NCBI RefSeq assembly: GCF_030867145.1
Contig: NC_134419.1
Coordinates: 1,922,001 to 1,986,000, forward strand
DNA: 64,000 nucleotides
Reading direction: 5' to 3'
Source: Opisthocomus hoazin
Lineage: Eukaryota; Chordata; Aves; Opisthocomiformes; Opisthocomidae
In this document: piece after piece, positions 1-11,085 of the stretch
How positions within the stretch are numbered: the stretch's first letter is position 1
Layout of the letters: every line of letters starts with the position of its first letter
Program-made: the position numbers and the translations under genes
Notes under the pieces: generated by a model
Databases searched by the model: none
The model's input: only the letters and a program-made list of their open reading frames with translations
Told to the model about the DNA's origin: nothing

Positions 1-503
1 GGGTACCCTGAGGCCGAGCTGCATCTCGTGACTCCCCGCCGGCCGCGTAACCGCGGGCCGCTCCTGCTTCACGTGCTGTGAGAGGAACCGATTCGGATAC
101 AGCTCAGAGTCTCTTTGGAGGTGCAGTTTGTGGGCATCTTCTCTGGCGTGAGGTCGCTGGGTAGTGCCCGTGGAGAGAAATAGGTACCCGCTGCGGAGGA
201 GCTGCACCGGGGTTCGTTAGGGAGCGCGGGGGGGTCTCTGCTAATGACTTCAGGCCGACGTCTTTAAAATAATGCTGCTCAGACGTTTTTCAAAGTGACC
301 TTGATGTAGAAGTCGGTTTTCGTAGCTTTCATCTGTGCTAAAGGTATAAAAAGTGAAGTCGGAGAAAACGCAGAGGAACAATAAAAGCAGGTTTTTCTGC
401 TGCTCGATACCCCGACAGGTTGCTGGGGTTGGAGGAGCGGCAGGCGTGGAGGTGGGCTGTGAGCATCAACCGGCGCTGCCGCCCGGCGTGGGTCGGCCGG
501 GTG

Positions 504-1383
504 GTGCTGGGAGGACTCGTGGAGGGGAGGTGATACACCAGAAGGCTGTGCTGCCATTCAGCGTGACCTGGATAGGCTGGAAAGCTGGGCAGAGAGGAAG
601 CTGATGAGGTTCAACAAGGGCAAGGGCAGGGTCCTGCACCTGGGGAGGAACAACCTCATGCACCAGTACAGGCTGGGGTGGACCTGCTGGAGAGCAGCTC
701 TGCGGAGAGGGACCTGGGTGTCCTGGTGGACGACAGGTTAACCATGAGCCAGCAGCGTGCCCTGGCTGCCAAGAAAGCCAATGGGATCCTGGGGTGCATC
801 AAGAAGAGTGTGGCCAGCAGGACGAGGGAGGTTCTCCTTCCCCTCTGCTCTGCCCTGGTGAGGCCCCATCTGGAGTACTGTGTCCAGTTCTGGGCTCCCC
901 AGTTCAATAAAGATGAGGAGCTACTGGCGAGAGTCCAGTGGAGGGCTACGAGGATGAGGAGGGGACTGGAGCATCTCCCCTACGAGGAGAGGCTGAGGGA
1001 GCTGGGCTTGTTCAGCCTGAAGAAGAGAAGGCTGCGAGGGGACCTTATAAATGCCTACAAATATCTGCAGGGTGGGGGTCAGGAGGATGGGGCCAGACTC
1101 TTTCCAGTGGTGCCCAGCGACAGGACAAGGGGCAACGGGCACAAACTGGGGCACAGGAAGTTCCGTCTGAAGATGAGGAAGAACTTCTTCCCTCTGAGGG
1201 TGACGGAGCCCTGGCCCAGGCTGCCCAGGGAGGTTGTGGAGTCTCCTTCTCTGGAGATATTCAAGACCCGCCTGGACAAGGTCCTGTGCAGCCTGCTGTA
1301 GGTGACCCTGCTTGGGCAGGGGGTTGGACTAGATGACCCACAGAGGGCCCTTCCAACCCCTACTATTCTGTGATTCTGTGATG
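504..1383 (+). mobile_element. CR1 LINE 3' fragment, subfamily A
   Basis: A 5'-truncated non-LTR retrotransposon carrying the end of ORF2 ([29 protein letters not shown] then TAG at 1299-1301). It ends in the CR1 tail CTATTCTGTGATTCTGTGAT. The ORF2 frame is open over 207 codons, so the copy is young. The catalytic RT motifs are missing. Confidence 0.93.
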
Positions 1384-1828
1384 AGGGAACCCGTCCTTAG
1401 TGAAACACCCGGAGCGCTAAATCCAGCTGGAGATCTTGGGAGTTGCCTGTTGCCTTTCATTTCACGTTGTTTGGGATTTTTATACACTTTAGAAAGACTA
1501 ATGAAGACCCTGGCAGCATCATTTACAGCTGAGATCTTTTTTTAAGTTATAAAACCTCCGCATGGACACCGCAAGCTGGTGTGTTCTGCGCGTGAAGGAG
1601 CCTTTATCCTCTGTGTGCCCTGACGGGCCGCTCGCTGTCTGCGTGCCCAGGCTCCCTCGTTAACCCAGCCCTAATTACTACACCTCCTCCGAGCGAGGGC
1701 TGGGGGGAGAGGCTGTCCTTGCCGTATCTCTTCTGGTTTTGAAATCTGTGAATGCGTAGCGTAATCCAAGCGCGAGGCGAAGAGGCTGAGCTGGGGCGTG
1801 CCGGTCCCCCGCCTGCACCCCGCTTTTC

Positions 1829-1930
1829 ATAGAATCACAGAATGGTTTGGGTTGGAGGGGACCTTGAAGATCGTCTGGTTCCAACCCCCTGCCGTGAGCA
1901 GGGACATCTCCCACCAGCCCAGGGTGCTTA
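1829..1930 (-). mobile_element. Short CR1 3' fragment, older type
   Basis: ATAGAATCACAGAATGGTTT starts the inverted tail, followed by the usual GGTTGGAGGGGACCTT sequence. The fragment ends after about 100 bp. It resembles the older CR1 at the right edge of the window more than the young copies. Confidence 0.85.
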
Positions 1931-2504
1931 CACCTCCGACGTGTAAAACCCGGTCTCGGTGTCTGCTTCGAGCTCGTGCTGGGTGTCAGGCGTGATCCTC
2001 GAACACGCAAAGGAGTTGGGTTTCTTTGGGGAGGGTCTTGTTTTCTTTCACCGAACCCAAACTTTCTCCAGCGCCTGTCAAATATTCGTGCCACGATTGG
2101 AAATCTTGCCTGATACCTGTTTAAAAACCCAGTCCTCCTCGCTGCCGGGAACCGGCCATCGCCGCCGCCAACGGTTTCGTTCGCCGGAGCTGCGGGAGCG
2201 GAAACCTTCCCCGTGACGGCAGCCGCGGCCTCGCCAATGGAAACCGTCCAGGCCGTGGCTGCAGGGAGGGAGGGTGAGGGAGCGGGGGGCTGCTCGCAGA
2301 CCCCATGGTACCCCCGGAGCCGGCGGGGAGCTCGCGGGCAGGCGTGGTGGCCGTTGTCCCCGGGAGGTTCGCACTGGGGGGACTGCCTTCGGTGCTGCCA
2401 CAAGCAGGAGTGTCAGCCAGTCCTCCCAGTAAGCTCTGGCGTGTCACGTACCCGCGTCTCTCCTTCCACCGGCTGTGGGGTGAGAACTGAAAAGAGAAAT
2501 GTGC

Positions 2505-3135
2505 CCGTGTGCCCTGGGTGCCAAGAAGGCCAATGGGATCCTGGGGTGCATGAGGAGGAGTGTGGGCAGCAGGGCGAGGGAGGTTCTCCTCCCCCTCTGC
2601 TCTGCCCTGGGGAGGCCCCATCTGCAGTGCTGTGTCCAGTGCTGGGCTCCCCAGTTCAAGAAAGATGAGGAGCTGCTGGAGAGAGTCCAGCGCAGGGCTG
2701 CGAGGATGATGAGGGGACTGGAGCATCTCTGCTATGAGGAGAGGCTGAGGGAGCTGGGCTTGTTCAGCCTGGAGAAGAGAAGGCTGAGAGGCGACCTTAG
2801 AAATGCCTCTAAATATCTGCAGGGTGGGGGTCAGGAGGATGGGGCCAGACTCTTTTCAGTGGTGCCCAGCGACAGGACAAGGGGCAACAGGCACAAACTG
2901 GAGCATGGGAAGTTCCAGCTGAACATGAGGAAGAACTTCTTCCCTCTGAGGGTGACGGAGCCCTGGCCCAGGCTGCCCAGGGAGGCTGTGGAGTCTCCTT
3001 CTCTGGAGATATTCCAGCCCCGCCTGGACGCGGTGCTGTGCAGCCTGCTCTGGGTGACCCTGCTTGGGCAGGGGGTTGGGCTGGGTGACCCACAGAGGGC
3101 CCTGCCAACCCTGACCATGCTGGGATCCTGTGACC
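2505..3135 (+). mobile_element. CR1 LINE 3' fragment, subfamily B
   Basis: It begins within GCCCTGGGTGCCAAGAAGGC and has the subfamily B markers [23 protein letters not shown] and [11 protein letters not shown]. It ends near CATGCTGGGATCCTGTGA. The reading frame is open through the element and out into flanking DNA. Confidence 0.92.
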
Positions 3136-4142
3136 AGAGAGCATCTCTGATCCCTGTTTCCTTTGACCGCTTCTGCCTCCCGCTGAGGGCAGGGCTCCGA
3201 TCTCTTCCTGCTGAGCGGGTTTTTCTTTCCATCCTGTTTAGTGGTGGAGCAGAAGGACAAGGTTTCAGCAGCGGCGTTTCCCTCTGCCGAGCCTCTCGCC
3301 GTGGTTTCCACTGGGTGTCAGCAGGGCCCCGGCTTTTTGGCTGGAAAAAACGAGTTTGGCCACGTACCCGGAGCCAGGCCCGGGGTGCAGCTTTGGACCA
3401 GCCCGGATGGGTGCCCGAGGTGGGCGAGCTGCGAAGGGGCCGTGGTTCCCTCCTCCGAGCAGGGGAAGCGTCGAACGCGCTCTCCTCGTTCCAGGCCTCC
3501 ATAACTGGGGTTCCACCAGGGACAGCGTGGAAGATCAGCGCGGGTAACTTTTCCGTAGCGTTGACTTTGGAGGCGTGGGCGCGATAAAGAGCGTTCCCGG
3601 AGACGAGCTGCGGAGGTACGCGCGACGGATCGGGGCTGCTCGCCCCCCGCTTCCTCCACGCCGACCCTTCCGCTCCTTTTCCCACGCTCGACACGCAACG
3701 TCCTGGCTCCCCGAGTCCCCTGTAAAATCCTCCTGCCAACCCGCAGCACCTTCTTCTGGCCCCGCGGCTCTGGTCGATGCCGGGGTGGCACCCCCGAGGG
3801 CAGTGTGGGTTTTGGGTGGGCAGGGGCACCCCCTGCGTGCCCCTCTCTCCCGCCTGCTCCTGCCATCGGGGACCCCGCGCCTCTCCCACCCTCCCCGTGG
3901 GTCACCCCGCAGTGAGAAGCCCCAGAGCACAGCGCGGAGAAGGCGGTGTTGGGGAGGGGGCCCGGGGACCCCCTGCCACCCCGGGCGGGAGCAGCCGGAG
4001 CCCTGCGCTGGGATGCTCGACATGGGCGTGAGGAAGAGGAGAGCAGGCCATGGGAGCTGGCATCCCCGTCACGGGGGGGCTGTGGAGAGGTGCTGGGGCT
4101 TGCAGGGTGCGGTGGGGCACGGTCAGCGCCCGCTGGGACACC

Positions 4143-4273
4143 AAATATCCCTGGAGGGGTTCAAAATCCGCGTGGAGGTGGCACTTGGGGCCATGGTTTA
4201 GCAGGCGTGGTGGGGTTGGGTGGGCGGTTGGACTTGTTCTTAGAGGTCTTTCCCAACCTTGATGATTCTGTGC
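4143..4273 (+). mobile_element. Degraded older CR1 3' end
   Basis: CTGGAGGGGTTCAAAATCCG is followed by GTTGGACTTGTTCTTAGAGG, TTTCCCAACC and TGATTCTGTG. This is the 3' terminus of an older CR1 lineage, too diverged to hold a frame. Confidence 0.75.
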
Positions 4274-4788
4274 GTGCTCTTCAGCCAACGCCGTCCCCCC
4301 CTGGGCCTGCCCTCACCCAGAGGCGAGCGGTTTGGCTGGGGGTAGTGCCAGGTGCTTTGAGATCCCTCCAGCGGGTTCTTCCCTCGGGGACATAAACGTT
4401 TAAAAAAGAATAAAACAAAAAAAATCAAGGCTGTGAAATATCGCAACGACAGAGACTGCGACGCTTGCGTGCAGCCGCGTTTCTGGATGCCGCCGTGCCC
4501 GCCGTGCGCCCTCGGAAGAGAGTTCTTTATTCTGCACCCGGCTTCAACGCCGGCGTCTTGGCTTGGGCTCGGGGCGTTTTTAGGTTCTGCAAGTCGTAAC
4601 AGACCCACTCCCGGTCTGCCCCGTCGGAGAACCGGCAGCCAGCGCTCAAGTCCCAACCGGCCGCCGGCCTCCTGGCTCCCACGCCGGCGCCGCGGGAAGC
4701 GGCACGTGCAGCAGCGCTCGCAGCGCCCGGGGAGCCCGGGAGAGCCTGGCGCCGAAACGCCCTGCACCCTCCCGCTGAGCCTGGCACG

Positions 4789-4875
4789 AGTCGTAGTGGC
4801 ACGCCTAGTAGTGGTGCACGTAGTAGTAGTGGTGCACGTAGTAGTAGTGGAGTGTGTAGTAGTGGTGCACATAGC
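4789..4875 (+). repeat. GTAGTAGTGGTGCAC tandem repeat
   Basis: Several imperfect copies of a 15-18-bp unit built from GTAGTAGTGG and TGCAC sit directly upstream of a 5'-truncated CR1. Confidence 0.8.
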
Positions 4876-5462
4876 ATCACGAGGAGTGTGGGCAGCAGGT
4901 CCAGGGAGGTTCTCCTCTCCCTCTGCTCTGCCCTGATGAGGCCCCATCTGCAGTGCTGTGTCCAGTGCTGGGCTCCCCAGTTCAAGAAAGATGAGGAGCT
5001 ACTGGAGAGAGTCCAGCGGAGGGCTGCGAGGATGAGGAGGGGACTGGAGCATCTCTCCTGTGAGGAGAGGCTGAGGGAGCTGGGCTTGTTCAGCCTGGAG
5101 AAGAGAAGGCTGAGAGGGGACCTTAGAAATGCCAATAAATATCTGCAGGGTGGGGGTCAGGAGGATGGGGCCAGACTCTTTCCAGTGGTGCCCAGCGACA
5201 GGACAAGGGGCAACGGGCACAAACTGGAGCAGAGGAAGCTCCAGCTGAACCCGAGGAAGAACTTCTTCCCTCTGAGGGTGCCGGAGCCCTGGCCCAGGCT
5301 GCCCAGGGAGGCTGTGGAGTCTCCTTCTCTGGAGATATTCCAGCCCCGCCTGGCCGCGGTGCTGTGCAGCCGGCTCTGGGTGACCCTGCTTGGGCAGGGG
5401 GTTGGGCTGGGTGACCCCCAGAGGTCCCTGCCAACCCTGACCATGCTGGGATTCTGTGACAG
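4873..5462 (+). mobile_element. CR1 LINE 3' fragment, subfamily B
   Basis: The copy starts abruptly at a GTAGTAGTGG repeat with ATCACGAGGAGTGTGGGCAG. It carries the B-type [13 protein letters not shown] end and finishes ATGCTGGGATTCTGTGACA. Confidence 0.92.
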
Positions 5463-6661
5463 AGAATGGGTAATTGTGGCTGTGAGCGCTGGGGGACACG
5501 GGAGACCCCGCTGGGAGAAGCGACGGGGTGACCTCGGCTCTCGGGGTGTCTTTGCGTTCAGCTGCGGGCTGCCCGTCCACCCTGGAGGCTTGTTCCCCAC
5601 CAGCCGGAGCCGTCCCCTCCCCAACCAAGCGGTCTTTTCGCTAGAGAGTGACTTGATTCTCATGGGAGACATCCCCGGAGACATCCCCGTCCCAGAAAGT
5701 CCCGTCGTGGGGCTCCGAGGACACGAAACCCTGCGTCCCGCCGACGTAAATCTGCGGAGTTCTGGGCATTTCGCCGCTGCGGTCCGAAACCGAGCGTCCC
5801 CGGCCAGAGCTCCCGCGGCGCGGGACGGCCGCGGCGGCTCGGTCGGTGGGGTGGGTTGCCAGGATCTCGGGGGGAAAACGGCACCGTTGGGTGATGACCT
5901 GGTTGTTTGTACATCTCTCTGTGGAAGGGATTTAGCAATCTTCGAGGGACTGCTAAAGCGACGCTGCTTGTGTTTGTTTGAAGATGAGGAAGCGCAGCAA
6001 TTTAATTTTCAAATGTTATGGTTTTGGGGTGGTTTGTTTTTTTTTTTTTTAAACATCTAATTTATTAACAGGGCTAAGCAGCTGGGAAAATGAGCACTGA
6101 GACTTTCCTACCGAGGTCATTCGTGGAGGGTGGGAAGGGGCTCCAGGGAAGCTCCAGCCTCCCCGGTGGCAAAAGGGCTTTGGGCTGGGGAGGGGAAGGC
6201 TGGGCAGAGGCAGCCTGGGCTCGCCCCGGCGACGTGAGAGGGGAACGGCTCAGCTGTTCATTTTGGAATAAGCAATTTTTTAACCTTATGTCTTAAAAAA
6301 AATAAGCAGTACTGAAATTAAAGGGACGGGCAGGTGTTGAGCTACCTAACTCCTCAGGGATGCAGGCGTTACTGGAGAAAAAGAAATTGCTTTGGGTTTT
6401 TTTTTTCACTCTGTAGTTTTTCAATATATTAAGTGAAAACGGTGGGGTTGTGGCTGGGCGTCTCGTTTTCCACCAGCACGTGAGCTGCTCAGGTGTGGGG
6501 AGGGATCCGCAGCGTGTCCCTCTCCTGCAGGTCCCTCCGGGCAGCGCGAGGCTCTCGGCTTTGGGGTGCCGGTGCCTGTTTGGGGGTCATCGGGCCACCG
6601 CGGGCCCAGGCTCCGGCCGAGGTTCTGGCCAGCTGCTGGTGACGGGGAGGCAGGGAGGGAG

Positions 6662-7128
6662 GCCCCTCTGCTCTGCCCTGGGGAGGCCCCATCTGCAGTG
6701 CTGCGTCCAGTGCTGGGCTCCCCAGTTCAAGAAAGATGAGGAGATACTGGAGAGAGTCCAGCGGAGGGCTACGAGGATGAGGAGGGGACTGGAGCATCTC
6801 CCCTACGAGGAGAGGCTGAGGGAGCTGGGCTTGTTCAGCCTGGAGAAGAGAAGGCTGAGAGGGGACCTTAGAAATGCCTCTAAATATCTGCAGGGTGGGG
6901 GTCAGGAGGACGGGGCCAGACTCTTTCCAGTGGTGCCCAGCGACAGGACAAGGGGCAACGGGCACAAACTGAAGCAGAGGAAGCTCCAGCTGAACCCGAG
7001 GAAGAACTTCTTCCCTCTGAGGGTGACGGAGCCCTGGCCCAGGCTGCCCAGAGGGGCTGTGGAGTCTCCTTCTCTGGAGATATTCCAGCCCCACCTGGAC
7101 GCGGTGCTGTGCAGCCGGCTCTGGGTGC
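6662..7128 (+). mobile_element. CR1 LINE internal fragment, truncated at both ends
   Basis: It begins GCCCCTCTGCTCTGCCCTGG and stops at GCCGGCTCTGGGTG without the usual 3' tail. Loss of the 3' end is unusual for CR1 and implies a later deletion or rearrangement about 300 bp before the first GNG12 coding exon. Confidence 0.9.
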
Positions 7129-7421
7129 ACGAGAAGAGCACGAGCCAGTGAACCCATATCACCCACCAACGCAGGCGAGGGTAGAGCAGAAGAAGAGCTC
7201 AGTGCGTTGTTGTTTTTTCTGAAGGGTGTTTTGGACGCAGAGCATCGCTTGCAGAGCTGCTGCTCAGCTGACCCGTCCCGTTGCGCGAAAAAATCAACCC
7301 AAACCAAAACAAAGCAGACCAAAGCACTTTCCGCCGCGTCTCGTGGTTGCCTCTGTGTGTGAAAGCAGTTTCGCGTGCCGTGCCGCCTTCTGGAAAAATA
7401 ACCCGCTGTCTTTCCAACCAG

Positions 7422-7538
7422 AGCGTCACCGCCTCGCTGAAGATGTCTGGCAAAACAGCTAGCACGTCCAACAACATCGCCCAGGCCCGCCGGACCGTCC
7501 AGCAGCTGAGGATAGAAGCCTCGATAGAGAGAATAAAG
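7422..7538 (+). CDS. GNG12: GNG12 first coding exon
   Basis: The acceptor is TTTCCAACCAG ending at 7421. It is followed by 21 bases of 5'UTR, the ATG at 7443 and 32 codons, and the exon ends AAG|gtgaga with the donor GT at 7539. The exon encodes the N-terminal helix that forms the coiled coil with G-beta. The coding part is 7443-7538; the acceptor position is inferred from sequence only. Confidence 0.9.
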
Positions 7539-9958
7539 GTGAGAGCACGCCCTTCTTCACCCCCTTTTTTTTTCCCCCCCTGTGTTTTTTCCCCACCGTG
7601 CAGTTGTGGGGTGATAAGGTGAGGGCGTGTGCGCGTACGTGCATGTGGTATTTTTATTCCCCCATCTCGGAACACGATATTCACGTTTCAGCCCAACAAA
7701 TCTGAATAAATCTGATTCTCGCGGCCGCTTACCAGCACCCTCGGGTAGCGTGGCGCTTGGTGGACTCGTGGGAGAAGCAGCGCGAAGCGTGACGCGCGCA
7801 TCGATGGGTGAAGCGGAAGGCCGGTGCGCGTGCCCGGTTTCGCGCGTGCCGTGTGGCTGTGTTCCATCCTCCCGCTGGCTGGGTGCCGCGTCGGCAGGGG
7901 AGGTGGATGTGTAGGGAGGTAGTTAAAAAAAAAACAAAAGAGGGTAGCAGAAACTGGATTCCTTCAAGTTAAGGCAGAGAAGAAACCAAGGTGCTTTCCA
8001 GGTAGAGCTGGAAAAGAGTAGGGTAGGGTAGAGTAGGGAAGAGTAGGGTAGGGTAGGGTAGGGTAGGGTAGGGTAGGGACTTCAGCAAGGCTTTCGACAC
8101 GGTCTCCCATAGCATCCTCCTAGGGAAGCTCAGGAAGTGTGGGCTGGATGAGTGGTTGGTGAGGTGGGTTGAGAACTGGCTGGATGGCAGAGCTCAGAGG
8201 GTTGTCATCAGCGGCGCTGAGTCTGGTTGGAGGCCGGTAACTAGTGGTGTCCCTCAGGGGTCAGTGCTCATCCCAGTCTTGTTCAACTTCTTCATCAATG
8301 ACCTGGATGAAGAGTTAGAGTGTACCCTCAGCAAGTTTGCTGATGACACAGAGCTGGGAGGAGTGGTGGATACACCGGCAGGCTGTGCTGCCATCCAGCG
8401 AGACCTGGAAAGGCTGGGGAGTTGGGCAGAGAGGAACCTGATGGAGTTCAACAAGGGCAAGGGCAGGGTCCTGCACCTGGGGAGGAACAACCCCAGGCAC
8501 CAGTACAGGCTGGGGCTGACCTGCTGGAGAGCAGCTCTGTGGAGAGGGACTGGGAGTGCTGGGGGACGACAGGGTGACCATGAGCCAGCAGTGTGCCCTG
8601 GCTGCCAAGAAGGCCAATGGAATCCTGGGGTGCATCAAGAGGAGTGTGACCAGCAGGGCGAGGGAGGTTCTCCTCCCCCTCTGCTCTGCCCTGGGGAGGC
8701 CCCATCTGCAGTGCTGTGTCCAGTGCTGGGCTCCCCAGTTCAAGAGAGATGAGGAGCTACTGGAGAGAGTCCAGCGGAGGGCTACGAGGATGATGAGGGA
8801 ACTGGAGCATCTCTCCTACGAGGAGAGGCTGAGGGAGCTGGGCTTGTTCAGCCTGGAGAAGAGAAGGCTGAGAGGGGACCTTAGAAATGCCTCTAAATAT
8901 CTACAGGGTGGGGGTCAGGAGGACGGGGCCAGACTCTTTCCAGTGGTGCCCAGTGACAGGACAAGGGGCAATGGGCACAAACTGGAGCATGGGAAGTTCC
9001 AGCTGAAGATGAGGAACAACTTCTTCCCTCTGAGGGTGCCGGAGCCCTGGCCCAGGCTGCCCAGGGAGGCTGTGGAGTCTCCTTCTCTGGAGATATTCCA
9101 GCCCCGCCTGGACGCGGTGCTGTGCAGCCAGCTCTGGGTGACCCTGCTTGGGCAGGGGGTTGGGCTGGGTGACCCCCAGAGGTCCCTGCCAACCCTGACC
9201 ATGCTGGGATTCTGGGATTCTGTAGAGTAGGGTATGGTAGGGTAGGGTAGGGTAGGGCAGAGTATGGACTATGCTAGTTGTGTTGCCTCCTGGGCTTTGG
9301 TGGGGCTCCGTGGGTTGCTGCCCGGCCCCTTGAAGGCCAGCAGAACTGGCGTCCTGGTCCACAGAGCGGCCACCGAGCCCGTTGCGGGGCCGAGGACCAG
9401 GGCCGTGCGGGCAGGGACCCCGCGTCGCCGTCCCAAGCGGCCGCTCGTTGCAGGACCCTGCTGTTCGCTGTCCCCAGCTCTGCGGATGGGAAGTTCCTCC
9501 TCGCGAACCTGCCGTGCTGGTTTGCGGCTTCTCCTCTTTATTTTTAGTCTTCGGTAGAAGCGGGGCAGGAGCCGAGCGGTGCTTTCACCTGACGTCGCAA
9601 ACCGACCCCGAGTACCCCGAAGAGCACCGGGGTCCGTCCTCCCCTCCCCGGCAGACAAAGCTGGAGCGAGCCCGTGGCAGCGCGTCTCTCGCCGGAGCCG
9701 CCGCGCACCGCTCCCTTCCCACGCGGGGACTTCGTACCCGTCGGCAGCGCTCGGCACGCGCGATCGTGTTACCGGCTGTGGGCAAGTAACCATTTCATGG
9801 TGGGTTTTCCCCCCCGTCCCCGTCTTCCACAGGTGTCCAAAGCATCAGCAGACCTCATGCTCTACTGCGAGGAGCACGCCAAGAAGGACCCGTTGCTGAT
9901 GGGCATACCCACCTCCGAGAACCCCTTCAAGGACAAGAAGACGTGCGTGCTGCTGTAG
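7443..9958 (+). CDS. GNG12: GNG12, G-protein gamma-12 subunit (two coding exons)
   Basis: The two coding exons, 7443-7538 and 9833-9958, join in phase 0 to give a 73-residue protein. By family knowledge it pairs with a G-beta subunit and anchors the dimer at the plasma membrane through a prenylated C terminus. Visible features are an N-terminal helical segment ([20 protein letters not shown]), the central [12 protein letters not shown] stretch, the SENPFKDKK motif and a terminal CaaX box CVLL, whose final Leu predicts geranylgeranylation. It aligns almost throughout with mammalian GNG12 (72 aa) and carries one extra Ser near residue 9. The ATG follows a plausible non-coding acceptor at 7420-7421, so the 5'UTR exon or exons lie upstream, outside the window or unrecognised in 1-7421. 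It is tail to tail with GADD45A, as in human. Other gamma paralogues fit less well because of the [10 protein letters not shown] terminus and the Cys-Val-Leu-Leu end. Confidence 0.95.
8015..8078 (+). repeat. TAGGG pentanucleotide array, left arm
   Basis: Tandem TAGGG units with a few GAGTAGGG variants run directly up to the 5' end of a CR1 copy. They resume on its other side at about 9224. The period is 5, not the 6 of the vertebrate telomere repeat. Confidence 0.9.
8078..9222 (+). mobile_element. Longest CR1 copy in the window, with part of the RT domain
   Basis: It starts [20 protein letters not shown] and retains the RT region [20 protein letters not shown] and the catalytic FADD box at 8336-8347, so the carboxyl part of the reverse transcriptase is present. 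After the subfamily B frameshift at about 8550, the rest of ORF2 continues in another frame to the tail TCTGGGATTCTGTAG. It sits inside a TAGGG array within the GNG12 intron. Confidence 0.95.
9222..9262 (+). repeat. TAGGG pentanucleotide array, right arm
   Basis: The array continues after the CR1 tail with AGTAGGGTATGGTAGGGTAG and further TAGGG units. Together with the left arm it shows that the CR1 landed inside the array. Confidence 0.85.
9833..9958 (+). CDS. GNG12: GNG12 last coding exon
   Basis: The acceptor is CGTCTTCCACAG, ending at 9832. The exon encodes [20 protein letters not shown] and continues to the CaaX box CVLL and a TAG stop at 9956-9958 (41 residues). It contains the NPF motif and the prenylation site of the G-gamma fold. 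Confidence 0.95.
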   Translation: MSKASADLMLYCEEHAKKDPLLMGIPTSENPFKDKKTCVLL

Positions 9959-10411
9959 GAGAGCGGCGGCCCCTCCGCAGCCCTCGGGGCCGGCCGCCGG
10001 CGGGCGAATCCTCTGCGCGGCACCGGCCGCTCGCGGCGGAAGGGCGGCCGTTCTTTTTCCAAGCGATTTCTTCAGCTCTCTGCGGCGTTCCTTCTCTTCC
10101 CGAGCTTTCTTCGGAAGCGAGGTTTCACACCGAGGTAACTTCTTTCTTGCCCAAGGGAATGGGGTCTTTGCCGAGCTCTTGCGGGACGCTCTTCACCTCG
10201 CACCAACGAGACCGACGTTGCCTGAGCTTCGCTGCCAAAGCGGAGGCGAAGGTGTCGGAGCCTGATAAAACATCACCGGCTTCACGGTTTTTGTAATTAC
10301 GGGTGCGGGGAGGGGGGGGTACCTGCGTCGGGAGCGTGCGTGCGGGTGCTTGGGCACGGGCGTCACGGCGCGGTGCCGCGCGAAACGATGGCGGTGGGTG
10401 CTGGTGAGTGC

Positions 10412-11085
10412 TGGGAGCCGAGCCTGCAGCCTGCCCTGCACCCAGAGCCGAGCCTGCAGCCTGCCCTGCACCCAGAGCTGAGCCTGCAGCCTGTCCTGCG
10501 CCCAGAGCTGAGCCTGCAGCCTGGGAGCTGTGCCTGCAGCCTGCCCTGCACCCAGACCCGAGCTTGCAGCCTGTCCTGCACCCAGAGCCGAGCCTGCAAC
10601 CTGCCCTGCAGCCTGGAAGCAGAGCCTGCAGCCTGCCCTGCACCCAGAGCCGAGCTTGCAGCCTGCCCTGCAGCCTGGGAGCTGTGCCTGCAGCCTGCCC
10701 TGCACCCAGAGCCGAGCTTGCAGCCTGCCCTGCACCCAGAGCAGAGCCTGCAGCCTGGGAGCTGTGCCTGCAGCCTGCCCTGCACCCAGAGCCGAGCTTG
10801 CAGCCTGTCCTGCACCCAGAGCCGAGCTTGCAGCCTGCCCTGCACCCAGAGCCGAGCTTGCAGCCTGTCCTGCAGCCTGGGAGCAGAGCCTGCAGCCTGC
10901 CCTGCACCCAGAGCCGAGCTTGCAGCCTGCCCTGCACCCAGAGCCGAGCTTGCAGCCTGTCCTGCAGCCTGGGAGCAGAGCCTGCAGCCTGTCCTGCACC
11001 CAGAGCCGAGCTTGCAGCCTGCCCTGCACCCAGAGCCGAGCCTGCAGCCTGGGAGCTGTGCCTGCAGCCTGCCCTGCACCCGGAG
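10412..11085 (+). repeat. GC-rich minisatellite with mixed 30-bp and about 20-bp units
   Basis: The main unit is 30 bp (CAGCCTGCCCTGCACCCAGA followed by GCCGAGCTTG). It is interspersed with a 20-bp variant (CAGCCTGGGAGCTGTGCCTG or the CAGAGCCTG form). CTGCAG hexamers recur at the unit junctions. The array spans about 674 bp downstream of the GNG12 stop. It is open in several frames on both strands purely because of its repeat content. Confidence 0.95.

Larger units (their letters stand above)
1..7421. other. Presumed GNG12 intron, CR1-rich
   Basis: No coding exon is recognised before the GNG12 acceptor at 7421. Outside the listed CR1 and tandem repeats, 1-503, 1384-1828, 1931-2504, 3136-4142, 4274-4788, 5463-6661 and 7129-7421 contain nothing I can name. 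Calling this an intron rests on the known long 5' intron of GNG12. Confidence 0.45.

Noticed and set aside
8015-9262. Interstitial telomere sequence
   Set aside because: The period is five bases (TAGGG), not TTAGGG.
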